DNA of 64,000 nucleotides from assembly GCF_000165425.1 (NCBI RefSeq), contig NW_001799067.1, positions 254,867 to 318,866 of the forward strand. Direction: 5' to 3'. Under the pieces are notes generated by a model. It had not been told where the DNA came from. It was given only the letters and a program-made list of their open reading frames with translations, and did no database searches. Of the stretch, positions 23,407 to 35,990 are shown piece after piece. Position 1 is the stretch's first letter; every line of letters starts with the position of its first letter. The stretch comes from Paramecium tetraurelia (Eukaryota; Ciliophora; Oligohymenophorea; Peniculida; Parameciidae). The position numbers and the translations under genes are program-made.

Positions 23407-23550
23407 TGAATCGTTAATAATTTTATATTAGGAAATTTAATAATAAAAATGATTAATAATAACCATAACTCAGAATTTTCATAATGTAAGAAAAGACTTG
23501 TAAAGGATATGAAACTGTAATAGAAATAAATATTAATCTGTATTTATATT

Positions 23551-26067
23551 TCAAACTATCTCGCAACCTTAAGAATTTAGTATTTTTCTAGTAATTTCAT
23601 TTTATTCATCAATGTTTAATTCTAATTAAAGGATAATTGAATAAAATTACTTTTGATATATTAGTAATAATTTGATGTATATGTTTCTGGTGTATGTTTT
23701 GAATCCTCTTATCTGGAAACTCGGAACACCTTGGATATTAAAAAGAAGACTATCTTCTCACGAAATAGAATTGAAATTAAAGTAAATGCACAACAAGTAG
23801 GCACACCAGCATAAATTAACCATCCATAGCTATAGAATAACTTAATAAACAGGTAGATTTTGATTGGAAAAAAGGACAGAGAGTATATTTTTAGCTAGTG
23901 TCTCATAAGTGAAATAGTGAATTTTTTATCGATTGAATATAGATGAGTTATACTATATCGATCAAAAAGGTAAATGTAACAGTTGAATATAAAACTGATG
24001 ATGGTTATCACAGGACAAACATAAACCAAACATAACCCAACAGTTAAACTGTACATTGCATTGCAAACCCTGCTTCTTTAAGGGAAAGTTGGAGGTGTCA
24101 TCAAATTGTTAAGTTGCCCTTAAAAATACTCCTTGCAGTTTTTTTGGATCCTTCTTCTTAGGAAAACAAATCCCATGTATCGAATGTGTACAGTGTGAAA
24201 TACATGCTTAGTAATAATCTTATTCTAAGTCAATGTCACCAAATCATACACAGCAGCTGACATAGTCTTGCCACTCCAAAGTTCAAATGTAAAGATATAA
24301 GGCAGAAATGTCACAAGGAAATAATTAACCACAATAAGGACATGCATGAAGCTCCTTTCCAAATGAGCAAATGTGTTCTTTCGTGATTCTTTTTAATTTA
24401 TTATTACTACTAGAATGGCAATCGTAGTGATAATAGGAACTGCCACTGTGAAGATATTTGTTAATACTCTTTGAGCAACTGACAACCTACCATTATTCTT
24501 TTCAACCTTGTATTCTGGATCATTCTTGTATAAATAAATGAATTCATAAGCAGTCATTAAGGCAGCACAAGCAATCAACATTGTTATTGCACTCTTCACT
24601 TTTGCTGCTATTCTCTCTTAAGATCTGAAACCTATATTGTCCCAATACATGCCATTGATACGGAATGATTTTCTAACTGCTAATTTATCAACAATCTTAG
24701 GGTTTGGGATCAAATTAAGCTTTATTCTGAATTTATCAAACCAGGAAACTTAGAAATTTTATAATATCAATTAACTAATTTCTGGGTCATTAAATCTAAT
24801 AATAGCTTTGTGACTGAATTCTAAAGGTTCTAGTTTCAGTTTGCAAATTTCTTAATTATTCATAGGCATATTATTAATTTATAACCCTATTGCTTACTTA
24901 TGAATGTTATCATTCACTTCAGACAGTTACTTCATTAAATCGCTTAATCTCTGAGATAGAAAATCTTTTGTGTAAGTCTTGTAAACCTTAACTTCAGCAT
25001 CTTTATATGTACTTATCACTTTTCCAAGTTCTAATTCTTTGATTTACTATGCTGTGATAACCAAATCTAATAGACAATTTTATCTTTTCTACTATAACTA
25101 CTTTATCTCATGAGTGTTATAAATATAAACAACCTCTTCTATTTAAGCAGTATCCAACAATCTATTTTATAATCAATAGAAGAGTTACTTATGTTGAGAA
25201 GAGATGATCTGATTGTTGTTTCTTTACATACTCTCCTTGATTAGATTTAGTATCTCTTGTTATGAGAGTTTTGAACTCATCCCTCTAATATAGATGGAAC
25301 TGATTGTTTCATTTTGTTTGTTGTATGGATCTCGATTCCAATACTTAAATTATCTAAGGTATTATTTGAATTCTTACATGTAAGTGATGAGGAGATCATA
25401 GAAGAATGGCAAATGCAGATTTATTAGAAATATTAAAAATGCTGATACTTAAAACCATTGGTAGTGTGAGCCTTTTTCTTAATGCAAATATTCCTAAATT
25501 GTCACAATGTCAATAAAGCCATACGAGTACTAAAATTCACAAGTTCTACACAAATCATTATTCTCAACATCACAATTTAATTGCGGGTTGGAATTACAGA
25601 TTCTATGAACTTCACTAATGAAAAATATTCCATAGATGCAAAACACTATTATGAAAACCAATAGTTAGAATTTAATTATAGTAAAATAAAGAGGAGCTGC
25701 TAATCCGTATTCATCAACAGTTGCTTCATACAAATCTCCAAATATCCAATTAAAAGGAGAGCGATGGAACTTTTTACTAATCATTAATAAACTATATTTA
25801 CTTGCAGCACTCACAAGACTCTTTTGTATAATGATTGAGTACATATTGATCCGGACAAAGATAATAAGCTTGTCTATGTATTTCAGCTTATTCCAACTTT
25901 GGTGGATAATTGTAATAATCATATTCATTCAAATTTGTGGCATTTAAGATAGAATCACTAATTCGTTAAATTTCTTATTGCTATTCATTATTCTTAGACT
26001 GATCTACAAGTTGTCTTTCTTCGCAATTAGATTCATCATTATTAGTTGCAATCTTTTGATTATGCAT
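23551..26067 (-). CDS. OSCA/TMEM63-type (CSC1) mechanosensitive channel-like protein
   Basis: About 811 aa; introns 25777-25801, 25162-25188 and 23622-23650. The N-terminal region ends FGDLYEATVDEYGLAAPLYF, leading into the first hydrophobic segments; a cytosolic insert follows (YIRGMSSKLSQQEILNLIKE). Then come MYWDNIGFRSQERIAAKVKS, matching the W-x-N-x-G..R element before the TM core, and at least six to seven hydrophobic helices (LIACAALMTAYEFIYLY; VAVPIITTIAILVVIINQ; MHVLIVVNYFLVTFLPYIF; LTVGLCLVYVCPVITIISF; YGWLIYAGVPTCCAFTLI). The length fits the OSCA/TMEM63 family, dimeric cation channels opened by membrane tension. The last intron decides the C-terminus, NIDEQNEITRKILNSQ. Alternative: an anoctamin-like scramblase. 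Confidence 0.75.
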
Positions 26068-26227
26068 CTAATTAATAAAGTTAAACTTTTCTTTTAAATA
26101 AATTTCAGTTTCTGATTATAATCGTTCTTAATTGTCTTTTTCTCACTGTTAAATTTATAATATAATCTATTAATACATATTAAGATTTATCATAATTTTA
26201 AGTAATCAAAAATATTTTTAATTTAAG

Positions 26228-27239
26228 ATGGGAGCCTCTTGTTCTCATTGTAATTGTGAAAAAAAAAATAACGACAGAGATGTACAATCATTTCAAATTG
26301 AAGAATGCATAACAATTCCAACATGTTAATCCAATCTAGAAAAAACCTAAATGGTTAAATATAAAAAGGCAATAATCATTTAAAAATACTGGAGAGGCTA
26401 CCTTATTAGGCGAACTATTAAATAAGAAGCAGCCACAAAGCTATCTGCTTCTAAAACAATACCTAGCAGTCTTACTATTGATATTGATAGTTTAGAATGT
26501 GTGCAAAAGCCACCTTACAAGTATGCTATCTCACTATTAGATTTGTAGGTGGAGTTGTCTATACAGGACAATGGAGAGGCAATTCCCGAGATGGGTATGG
26601 CGTTTAAGTATGGCCTGATGGAGCTCAGTATTAAGGAGAATGGAAAAAAAATAAAGCAAATGGTAAAGGTAAATTTATTCATGCAAATGGTGATGTTTAT
26701 GAAGGGGAATGGGAAGATGATAAGGCTAATGGTTATGGAATTTATTAGCATATAGAAGGACCAAAATATGAAGGGAATTGGGTCAATGATAAATAACAAG
26801 GGTTTGGTATTGAATGTTGGCCTGATGGCTCTTTTTACGAAGGAATTTATTATAATTCTTTTAAGCAAGGAAAAGGAAAATACGTTTGGAGTACTGGACA
26901 AATTTATACAGGGGATTGGGTTTAAAACTAAATATCTGGATTTGGATGCATGATTTGGCCTGATGGTAGAAAGTATTAAGGAGAGTTTCATAATGGTACT
27001 ATGCATGGGCGTGGACTATATACGTGGCCAGACGGAAGAAAATATGAAGGATAGTATTTTAGGGACAAAAAACATGTATGCTATAAGGTAGATTTTAGGG
27101 TTATGGAGTATATGATTGGGGAGATGGAAGAAAATATGAAGGTGAATGGGAATTCGGAAAGTAACATGGGAAAGGATGCATAAGCTTGAATGAATAAATT
27201 TTAAATGGTCATTGGAATAAGGGAAAGCGTATAAACTGA
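26228..27239 (+). CDS. IQ-motif and MORN-repeat protein, probably membrane-tethered
   Basis: Start [14 protein letters not shown] carries an N-myristoylation-like glycine plus nearby cysteines suited to palmitoylation. About residue 60 is an IQ-like calmodulin site, [20 protein letters not shown]. Introns 26521-26540 and 27076-27098 join these to at least eight MORN repeats, for example [36 protein letters not shown] and RKYEGQYFRDKKHGYGVY; about 322 aa. MORN proteins act as beta-sheet scaffolds at membranes and cilia. The first splice is fixed by the [15 protein letters not shown] junction. Combination with IQ suggests calcium/calmodulin control, by inference. It is a likely relative of the decayed copy at 3355. 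Confidence 0.85.
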
Positions 27240-27287
27240 ATTTACTCAAATTTTATTATTAATTATATTATAAAATATAATTGCTTC

Positions 27288-29651
27288 ATGAAATATTAAA
27301 AGAATGGCCATCTTTTCGAAGATGGCACGTATATCGAATTCAGTATCAATAATAATAATAATACTAAAAAAACATTTATATACTAATAAATTCCAGACTC
27401 AGCTACAGCATAATTATTTGATATTAGTTCAGATTTTAATTAGATTGATCAATTATCAGAATCTAGACTATCCCCTGAGATCAAATCATTTTAGGCTAGA
27501 AAGGAAGAGAGCATATTTTAGAAATGCCTAAATAAGATTCCAGTGTTTCACCCAACTTCAAAGGGCTTGATAGCTTGGCAATTTATCATGGTCATCATAA
27601 TTTTGTTATACTTTTTCTATATACCATTAAAAGTAATTAATAAGGTTTATTTAGATAGCCTTTACTGATGAATTGAATGGTCTTAATCCTAATTATAATG
27701 AGATGGTTAATATTTTTCTTATATTTTCGATTATTGTGCTTGGTTTTGATTTGTTGGTTTCATTTAACACTGGATTCACATAGAATGGGTAAGTAAATAT
27801 GGATAGAAAATAGATTGTGAATAATTATATAATAATTGTATAAATTATTCTCTATCTTTTAGGAATTCGAATTGGATTTTATTGGAGTGCTGAGTCTAAT
27901 CCTCTCATATATTTTTGATCTTGACTTCATTAGATTGTTATTTTATTTGAGAATTTATTACGTCATAAGGTTTGATAATAAAATTGATCATAAATTATTG
28001 CTCAAAAAAAGTATCATAGTCTAATCATTTTAAATTAGCCTTTAAAGGGATCTACCTACTTATAAAATTGATTATTGTGATGCTCTTCGTTGCCCACATA
28101 ATGGCTTGTATATTTTATGGAATTTCTTATTCTGAATTATTGAAGGATGAAAACAACCAAGTACCTTACATTGATACTTGGATTGTTTTTAATGGTTATG
28201 TGATAGACAATGAGCAGATCTTTTAATCTTCTTTGGCTGATAGATACTTGGTATCATTCTATTGGGCCATCACTACGGTATCTACTAATGGGTATGGAGA
28301 TATAACACCAAAGAATAATTCTGAAATAGGATGGACTCTGTTGACGATGAGTAAAATAGTGATAAATATAATTAGTTATTGCTGGAATGGTGTTTGCATT
28401 TAATATATCATCGATTAGGGAAACTTTGATGGATTTGAATCAGGCTGAAATAATGGAGCATAATTTTGAGACAATAATTAGTCGTTATATGAAAATGAAG
28501 AGAATCTCAATAAGTACTTAAGAAAAGGTGATTGATTATTTTTAATATATATGGAAGGAGGAGAAAAATCGTAATAGAGAAGTAGAAGATATGCTTATAT
28601 CAAAATTAGCACCGGAGTTAAAATTACAATTATAGTATGAGACTTATGTTAAGTTTGTTAATTGCAGAATATTTTATATGATGTATTTTAGTGATGAATT
28701 TTTATACTAACTATCATAATATATGGAAGAACATACATATGGTCCTAAAGAAGAATTGTATTTTGAGGATAAACAAGGAGATTAATATTTGATGTACCTT
28801 TAAAAAGGAGAAGTTCTAATCGTAAGAATATATATTAAAATTTGAGTTTGTGGAAAGCTATTAAAACTCTGTTGATGTGAAGACTAGAATTGATTATATT
28901 GAATAAGGAAAATGCATAGGACAGCAATCTTTCTTTATGAATGAGCGATTCCCATTTAGAGCATAGACTTAAGAATGGTGCAATATTTATAGAGTATCGA
29001 GAATAAAGTTTGTGGAAGTTCTTAGAGAGCATCAGAAGGATTTTGAATTGTTCCATTTGGTTATATCAAAAAGATATAGCGATCCCTATGAGTTCTATAC
29101 AAAATTAGACCTTAAATGCTTTACTTGCATGTCAGAATCACACTAAGCAGACACTTGCGATGTAACTCATTATTACAAGAGCAATTTGGTTTTCAAAATC
29201 AATGTAAAGGATGATAAACTGAAAAGAGAGTAATTCGAAAGAAAGCGTAAGAAACAATACAAATCTGTTCTGATTCAGCACCAAATTAAACGCATTGCTT
29301 AAGATTGTATGATGAGAATGAAATCTACTAAATTTAGAAAATAGATAAATTCGGATAGTAGCTTTGAAGATTCGGAGGAGGAGGATTTCTATTAATAACA
29401 ATAATATTAGAATGAGATAGGGGAGATAAGATAGATGTTGGGCAGCATTCTTAAGGAGTTAGGAGAGGATGTGAATTTGAATTAGAAGTAATAAGTTAAA
29501 TTATTTATTCCGGAACGTAATTTATATGAATAATGATCTAGGTCCTCAGTTTGATCCTTTTGAGAGATCATTTTGCATAGATGAAGTGAAGAACTATGAA
29601 TATTTCTATCCAATGTACAACTTGATTACTATAATAAATAAAATTTTTTGA
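27288..29651 (+). CDS. CNG/EAG-type potassium channel, tandem copy 1
   Basis: About 737 aa; introns 27633-27654, 27838-27862, 28011-28038, 28351-28375, 28822-28846 and 29517-29541. S1 begins LIAWQFIMVIIILLYFFYI; S2-S3 carry VLGFDLLVSFNTGF; the charged S4-like region is LDFIRLLFYLRIYYVIRF. The pore reads YWAITTVSTNGYGDITPK, a K+ selectivity filter, followed by S6 IIAGMVFAFNISSIRETLM and a C-linker. A cyclic-nucleotide-binding-like fold follows, but its phosphate-binding cassette (GKCIGQQSFFMNERFPFRAQ) lacks the usual GE...R signature, so ligand gating is doubtful. After it sits CFTCMSESHQADTC, a CX2CX4HX4C knuckle. The start MKYQKNGHLFEDGTYIEF is upstream of a misleading ATG at 27304. Confidence 0.9.
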
Positions 29652-29654
29652 TTT

Positions 29655-31991
29655 ATGAAATAACCTCTTTTGGATGATTAGAATTCAATGGAATTTAGCA
29701 TTAGAGCAAGTACAAATAATAAATCTTCAATTTTGTATGATATTCCGGCAATCGCTTAAATTTAACTTTTTGATGTTAGTTAGGATTTTGATTCACTATT
29801 TGATAAATGCCGCTGTTAGTAAATATTCTCTAAGCAAATTAAAATGTTCAAGGCAGAACCAAAAAGGATGTTTTACTCTAGAATATTAAATGCAATTCCT
29901 GTTTTTTATCCAGAATCAAGCAGCTTATTGATTTGGCAATTAATTGTAGTAATCATAATATTCACGTACCTATTTTACATTCCTTTTAAAGTATTCAATT
30001 ATTGATATCTTAGATAGCTTTTACCGATCAGAAGGATGGTCTCAATCCGAATGACATTTTTGGTGTGAAATCCTATTTGATTTTTTCTATCATAATGCTA
30101 GGGGTTGACCTTTTGGTAAGCTTTAATACAGGTATAAAAAAACAAGGAGATGTGATATTGGATCGTAGAGAGATTGCTTAAAAATATGTGGTTTGGGTAT
30201 TACAGTAAGTTTCTATAAATCTTAGGAATTCGAATTAGATTTGGTTGGAGTAATATCACTCATGTTGTCATTGATACTCTAAAACGATTATATTAGGATT
30301 CTATTCTATTTGAGATCTTATTACGTCATAAGATTCAGTGAGAAGATTGATCATTCCTTACAATTGAGAAGCAGTATTAATGCAAAGGTTATTTGTAGAT
30401 TGGAAGGCAGCTTACACAGTATTGAAATTGATAATCGTTGTTTTGTTTGTCAATCATCTGATGGCTTGTTTCTTCTTTGGAGTGTCTTACGATGAATATC
30501 AGAGAGATGAAGAAGGAATTTTGAATATCCCAACCTGGATTGAATACAACGGATACCTTGAGAATGACTAAACCATTCAGTCCTTATCATATTGGTCAAG
30601 GTATGTAATTTCCTTTTATTGGGCAACCACAACTGTTTCCACGGTTGGATATGGAGATATTACACCTAAGAACAGCTACGAAATTGGGATCACTCTCATT
30701 ACTATGAGTAAATGTTTAATTTTAAATTAGTTATTGCTGGAATGGTTTTTGCATTCAATGTAGCCTCAATTCGAGAAGTTATCGTTGATCTGAATTCCCA
30801 GGAAATCAGATACAATAGTTATGAAGCAGTTATCAATCGTTATATGAAGATCAAAAACATTTCAGTGTAAACTCAAGCTAGAATTATAGATTATTATCAA
30901 TATATATGGTAAGATGAGAAGAACAGGAACAGACCCATTGAACAATTCCTCATCTCTCGACTGGCTCCTGAGTTAAGATAACAATTGTAATATGAGACTC
31001 ATATCAATTTTGTTAAATGCTAAATATTCTTGAATCTTGATTTCTCTGAAATGTTCATTCGTTCCCTTGTTTAATATATGCAAGAGGAGAGTTATGGACC
31101 CGGAGAAAATATTCACTTTAATCTCCTACATCCTCATCTGATGTTTCTATAGAATGGAGAAATTTTGATTGTACTTTACTTCTCATTATTAGTATGTGGA
31201 TACTGCTCATACTTTTATTAATATTAAGACTAAAATTGACTTAGTGAAATCTGGATAATGTCTCGGCCAATTATCTTTTTTTACAGAATAAAGATTTCCT
31301 TACAAAGCAGAAACCTTATCCTGTTGTAATATGTATAAATTATCAAAAACTGATTTCTTGAATGAAATTATCAATTTCCCCAAAGATTTTGAAATTTATC
31401 ATTCTCTTATTTCCTAATAATACAAGGATCAATAAAAACTTTTTAATCAATTAGATTTAAAATGCTTCACCTGTCAATCTGACAACCATTTAGCAGATTA
31501 ATGTGAACTCACTCATTATTATCCAAAATATATATTGGCTCACATCAAAGTCAAGGATGATTAATAGAAAAGAGATAATTTTTAAAGGAAAAAACGCTAA
31601 TAATAAAATTCAGTTTTCATCTCTAAAAAAGTTTAACTCTCTATTTTTGAATATAATGTTAGGATAAGATAGTTAAAGCGAATTTTTATGAAATAATTAA
31701 TCTAATTTGAAATGATAGAGGAAATAGAAGAAGAAGAAAACTAAGAATAATATTATGATGATATTGGTGAAATTAAAAGTATGATCAGCTTAATCATGAA
31801 TAATATTGGTATCAAATAATAGTAACCTTTCAAACCACATAATGTGTTCATTCCATAAAGTATATTTTATATCCATATTAGAACCTAAATTTGATCCTTA
31901 TGAAACTTCATTTGATATAGATTTAGTTAAGAATTACGAACACTTTTATCCTAAATACAATCTAGATAATATTATCAACAGGTTGTTCTGA
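29655..31991 (+). CDS. CNG/EAG-type potassium channel, tandem copy 2
   Basis: About 730 aa with six introns at positions matching copy 1: 29991-30013, 30197-30225, 30374-30398, 30708-30730, 31171-31192 and 31860-31881. Starts MKQPLLDDQNSMEFSIRAST, three bases after the stop of copy 1. Pore YWATTTVSTVGYGDITPK; S6 IIAGMVFAFNVASIREVIV; degenerate cyclic-nucleotide-binding fold (SGQCLGQLSFFTEQRFPYKA); zinc knuckle CFTCQSDNHLADQC; acidic tail ending KYNLDNIINRLF, parallel to MYNLITIINKIF in copy 1. The filter differs (TVGYG against TNGYG). The shared intron positions show local tandem duplication. Confidence 0.9.
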
Positions 31992-32103
31992 TTTTTATTA
32001 TTTCATTTATTATATAACTACATACTAAGTCTATTGCATATTTTTATTAATTCTTATGTACTATTTTATAAAATTTATCATTTATTTTTTAAATTCAAAA
32101 TAA

Positions 32104-33548
32104 ATGTCAATTGCAGATTTTGCCGAGAAAATTTATGTCGAACTCGACAAGATGGGATTACATTCATCAAGCATTCGAGTAGACATATCTGAAATTATTG
32201 ATTTTGCTTTTAGAATGCAAGTATGCGATATTGTTCCTAAAAATTTAGTATGAGAAGGAAGATATTGAAAGAAAGCTCTAAACAGAAATTGATAGACTTC
32301 TAATTCAATTATCATAAAAATAAAAATGTTTGTTACATTAAACAAGTATTTAGCTAAATTTACATAAGAATAGGTGATCTTTGATTTTGAGAAGATAGAA
32401 CTCCTCCTTTATGAAAAAAATGAATACAAAATGTTGCATGATTGTATTGATTTCATAAAAGCATGCAAATTGAACATTTAAAAACGTAATATCCAGAATT
32501 GGGATTCAGAATAAATTTCAGATGATGGTACATCTTTTATGATAAAATATAGCATTTTTATGTTCAAATTCGTTAAACATGCAAAAAACTATTTAATTTG
32601 CTTAAGAGAATAAAAAATTACAGGAAATCATTTAAAATATCAATAAAAGCTCAATTTCATTAAGTTAAAAAGAACAATTAGTTTACAACATTATTAAATC
32701 ATAAACAAAAACTTTATCTCCTAAATAACATGTGATTCTAGATGTAAATTATTAATATTATCCTAGGATGTACTAAATATTAGTTATTAACCTAATAATA
32801 AAAAAGGAAATCTAAGCATCTTATCCAGCATTCAATTTCCAGATCAAATAAACACAAAATTAAACAAATTAGGAGACAAGATCTTACTTCTCACAAATGA
32901 AGGATTTAAAGATTGTGCTTCGCCAAAGTTTTAATTCTCTTCCCTTAGTCCTATCAAACCACTCTAAGAAATTAAAGATAAATCTATAAAATCACATAGA
33001 TCTTCATTAATTTTAGGTTCATTCCAAAACACAGAAAATAAATCATAACAACAATTTATAATTCCAAGAATTTAGGTTGAAAAGCTCGAAGATTTGAAAG
33101 AAAAGGATGATACAGATTACAAAGAGATTAATAAAAAATATGGAAGCTTCAATTCTTAAGATAAGAATAATAAATCAAACAATATGCACACTAATAAGAA
33201 AAAAAACCCTAAATAATTATCGTTATTCGAAAAACAGTCCTTCTATGATCGAAGTACCTTCATAAACATAGGTTCAAATATTCCAAGGAGTAAAGAAACT
33301 AAAGACACCGACAATAGAAGAAGCGATTCCTAAAAATCTAGAGAAAGAAATCAAACGTTTCATTGTGGATAGCCTTAATAAAGTAAATTTCTTAAAGAAT
33401 TAATGCAAAAAGTTTATTCTAGAAATAATCCAATCAAAAAACCCTACAAAATAAGTGAATTTGAAAAAAAATAGTTGAGTCTTTTAAGTAAAATATAATT
33501 ATATGAGTAGTTGGAAAGGCTAAAAAATAATAATCGTTACATAATTGA
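32104..33548 (+). CDS. Unrecognised basic protein
   Basis: Start MSIADFAEKIYVELDKMGLH; introns 32221-32248 and 32346-32368 are well supported by frame. A third (33488-33510) is proposed because otherwise the frame runs on for another 75 codons into non-coding DNA; with it the product is about 456 aa ending LLIGKAKKQQSLHN. The first ~100 residues are helical (FRMQYEKEDIERKLQTEIDR). The rest is Ser/Lys/Asn-rich and probably disordered. No domain recognised. The middle may hide another intron. Confidence 0.55.
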
Positions 33549-33982
33549 ATAATTTTCATATTGGCTTAATTTCTTAAATTATTTTTTAACATATAAGATA
33601 AATGTCAAAATTTTAGTTATAGAATAATTAAAAATAAAAAATGTGATTCATGTAATAATAACTTAATGGTTTACCTTCTATGTTTTATCAAAAGGTCTAA
33701 GGTTGGCCAAAATAAAATTCAAAAATATAATAAAATTTTTTAAAATAATAAGACTCTTATAGATTTTTGGACCATGACTCCTTTTTTTGAAATATATTAT
33801 CTTCTTTGTTCTGAAAAATATCAAAAGTTATAATTTTTTATAATGAATAAAAATTATAACATTATATTAAACTTAAATAAACAATTTACATAATTTATTG
33901 TCATGGTTCTATAAAAAACTTAAATATACTGAAAAAATACCCAATCGCAATAAAATTTATTTTAAAATATAACTAAACTTAA
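33549..33982. other. Intergenic with a possible small gene remnant (33602-33840)
   Basis: AT-rich spacer of about 430 nt. From an ATG at 33602 a plus frame reads MSKFQLQNNQKQKM, then TGA, then FMQQQLNGLPSMFYQKVQG and DSYRFLDHDSFF, then TGA twice more. The amino-acid mix is more protein-like than the surroundings and the TGA codons sit where Trp would fit. This may be a relic of a short gene; chance is not excluded. Confidence 0.3.
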
Positions 33983-34505
33983 ATGAGATCACAAAGTCCA
34001 TAGATAACATAAGAACCATACAGTAGAAGTGTAGACATACTATTGATACAAATGTTCTGTTAATTTTTTCACACCTATTAGAGATAGACATATTTCTTAA
34101 CCATCCACAGGTAAGCATCTTTTTGAATGTACTCCAAGCGAAACATAATACTTAAAACAAGGACTTATACAACAATTTCAACAAAGATTATTGGAGAAAC
34201 AAAAGTTGATTGGAACTTCTGGTAATTATTATCAGGGTTATGGGAAATTAAAAAAGGAAACTTTTTACAGTAATGTATTGTTTAAAAGTGGATATGAATA
34301 ATAAGAAGAGATTAAAAGATTGAACAAAGAGAATGAAAGTTTGAAGGAGATTATAAAAAAATAAGAGGAGAAGTTATAGCAATACTTGGAGATGGGTGAT
34401 ATTTTGGAAAGGAACCAATAGCTTTAAGAGTAGGTAGAAAGATCAGAACAAGCAATATAGTAAGGAAATCAAAAAGAAAATAGCTAGAAATTAGAAAATG
34501 AATGA
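33983..34505 (+). CDS. Small coiled-coil protein
   Basis: About 164 aa, starting MRSQSPQITQEPYSRS. A 28-nt intron at 34054-34081 (unusually beginning GTT) restores the frame into QPSTGKHLFECTPSETQYLK. From about residue 95 there is a continuous coiled coil: EEIKRLNKENESLKEIIKKQ, then QYLEMGDILERNQQLQEQVE, to the TGA at 34503-34505. Likely cytoskeletal, by composition only. The exact 5' splice site is less certain than the rest. Confidence 0.6.
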
Positions 34506-34556
34506 CTAATTTATATTTATTTATAATTTATTAACGAATATAAAGTTTGCTTGCTA

Positions 34557-35179
34557 ATGAAACCTGTAAAAATTACGAATAACGAAAATGTTAATCCGTT
34601 GTCTTAAAGATAAAAGATAAAAAGAATCAATGTATTAGAATAATTTTAGAATAGATTGCTTTAGAATTATTTGAGAATCCTGTATAACTTAACATTTCCC
34701 CCTTGAGATTGAAAGTAGAAAATGATGCATAATAATATCTAGAAGCAATCAGTGCTTTTTAAACAGTGGAATTATAAAATCCAATTGTAAACGAAAGGGC
34801 TAAAAGTGTTAGTAATTCATAGATTTTTATAATAATAGTGGAAGACAATGATTTTGGGGCGTGGTAAGAACAAAAATACATTCAACCAAATTCTAATTAA
34901 TATCGATAATCTTATAAAAAATAATAAAAGAGCTGTTAGTTCAAGATTAGACAGCAATCACCAAAAATTTAATAATAAAATAAAATTACAAATAAGATTA
35001 TTCAATATCCATTGACAGGTTATTTAGAAAGGGATTAAAACCAGTTATTTTCGAGAGATAAATATTTTAAAATTATCCAGAATTTGAATGGAGCAACTCA
35101 TAGAAAAAAATCAAAGAAAATATTTCCAAACAGCACTTAAACTAGCAGGGCCTAATCATCATTATCATTTTAACTGTGA
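34557..35179 (+). CDS. Small unrecognised basic protein
   Basis: Start MKPVKITNNENVNPLSQRQK 52 nt after the previous stop; one 23-nt intron at 34632-34654; about 199 aa. A short helical block follows the splice (IALELFENPVQLNISPLRLK, DAQQYLEAISAFQ), then DNDFGAWQEQKYIQP and a Gln/Lys-rich tail ending RAQSSLSFQL. I do not recognise a family. The intron is supported because it joins two protein-like frames and removes a TGA. Confidence 0.55.
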
Positions 35180-35237
35180 AAGCACTACTTATAAATTTTT
35201 TGTTAACAAAGCATTATATATATACATTAATATAAAG

Positions 35238-35990
35238 TCAAGGGGAAACTGCTTGTTTTCTCTTAAACCATTGCAAGACTTCTTGATCATCATGAAATAA
35301 TTTAATTCCCTTGAATTCATCACAATCGTCAAATTTAAACAATTCAAAGGCTTTATCAATTAAATATTGCTTTTAAATTTCCTTTATCTAACACTGAGAA
35401 TATTCGAAGGTAAGTTGAGGAAATTATTGCTTCAACTAAGTTAGTAAGATTTCTGATTATTCATAAAATTGAAAATAATCTTTCATTTCTTCTTTGCTAA
35501 ATAAAATCTTGATACATTATTCCTCCAATACCTTTTGTTTGATCTATAAAATAAATTTATTTTGTTACCATTTTCACTAATTCATATTTGTCATAATAAA
35601 TTTGGATATCATAGTAAGACTAAATTAATTCCGCAACTTGAATCACAGTTCTTTCCCAATGTTATTATTCTAAAATGACTAATTTTGGCTAGAAATTGAT
35701 TCTTCTTTCATTGGCGTATAAATTTTTGATGTCTAATATTTTTTTCCAGGACAAGTCAAGCACTGCTGTATTAAAGTATAACCGATTGGTCAAAATTTTT
35801 GCTTTTAAGTCCTTATCAGAATCTAAATAACTTTTAATATAATCATCAACTATTTTCTAAATATGAAATTACATTGCTATGTTTATTCTTCAGGAGTCAT
35901 TTCTTATTATTAAGCTCCTTCATTTGAAGTAAAAAGGCCTTTCGCAAATTGAGTTGTAGCATTTTTAATTGAAGAAAAGAACTTTTTCAT
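35238..35990 (-). CDS. Unrecognised helical protein (~234 aa)
   Basis: Start MKKFFSSIKNATTQFAKGLF; introns 35850-35872 (23 nt) and 35544-35568 (25 nt). The product is helical and charged throughout: CFDDYIKSYLDSDKDLKAKI, ILEQQHWERTVIQVAELIQS, FYEQSEILLTQLKQQFPQLT, and a final FHDDQEVLQWFKRKQAVSP. The amphipathic N-terminal helix could bind membranes; that is a guess. Converges on the gene at 34557 with 58 nt between stops. Confidence 0.65.
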
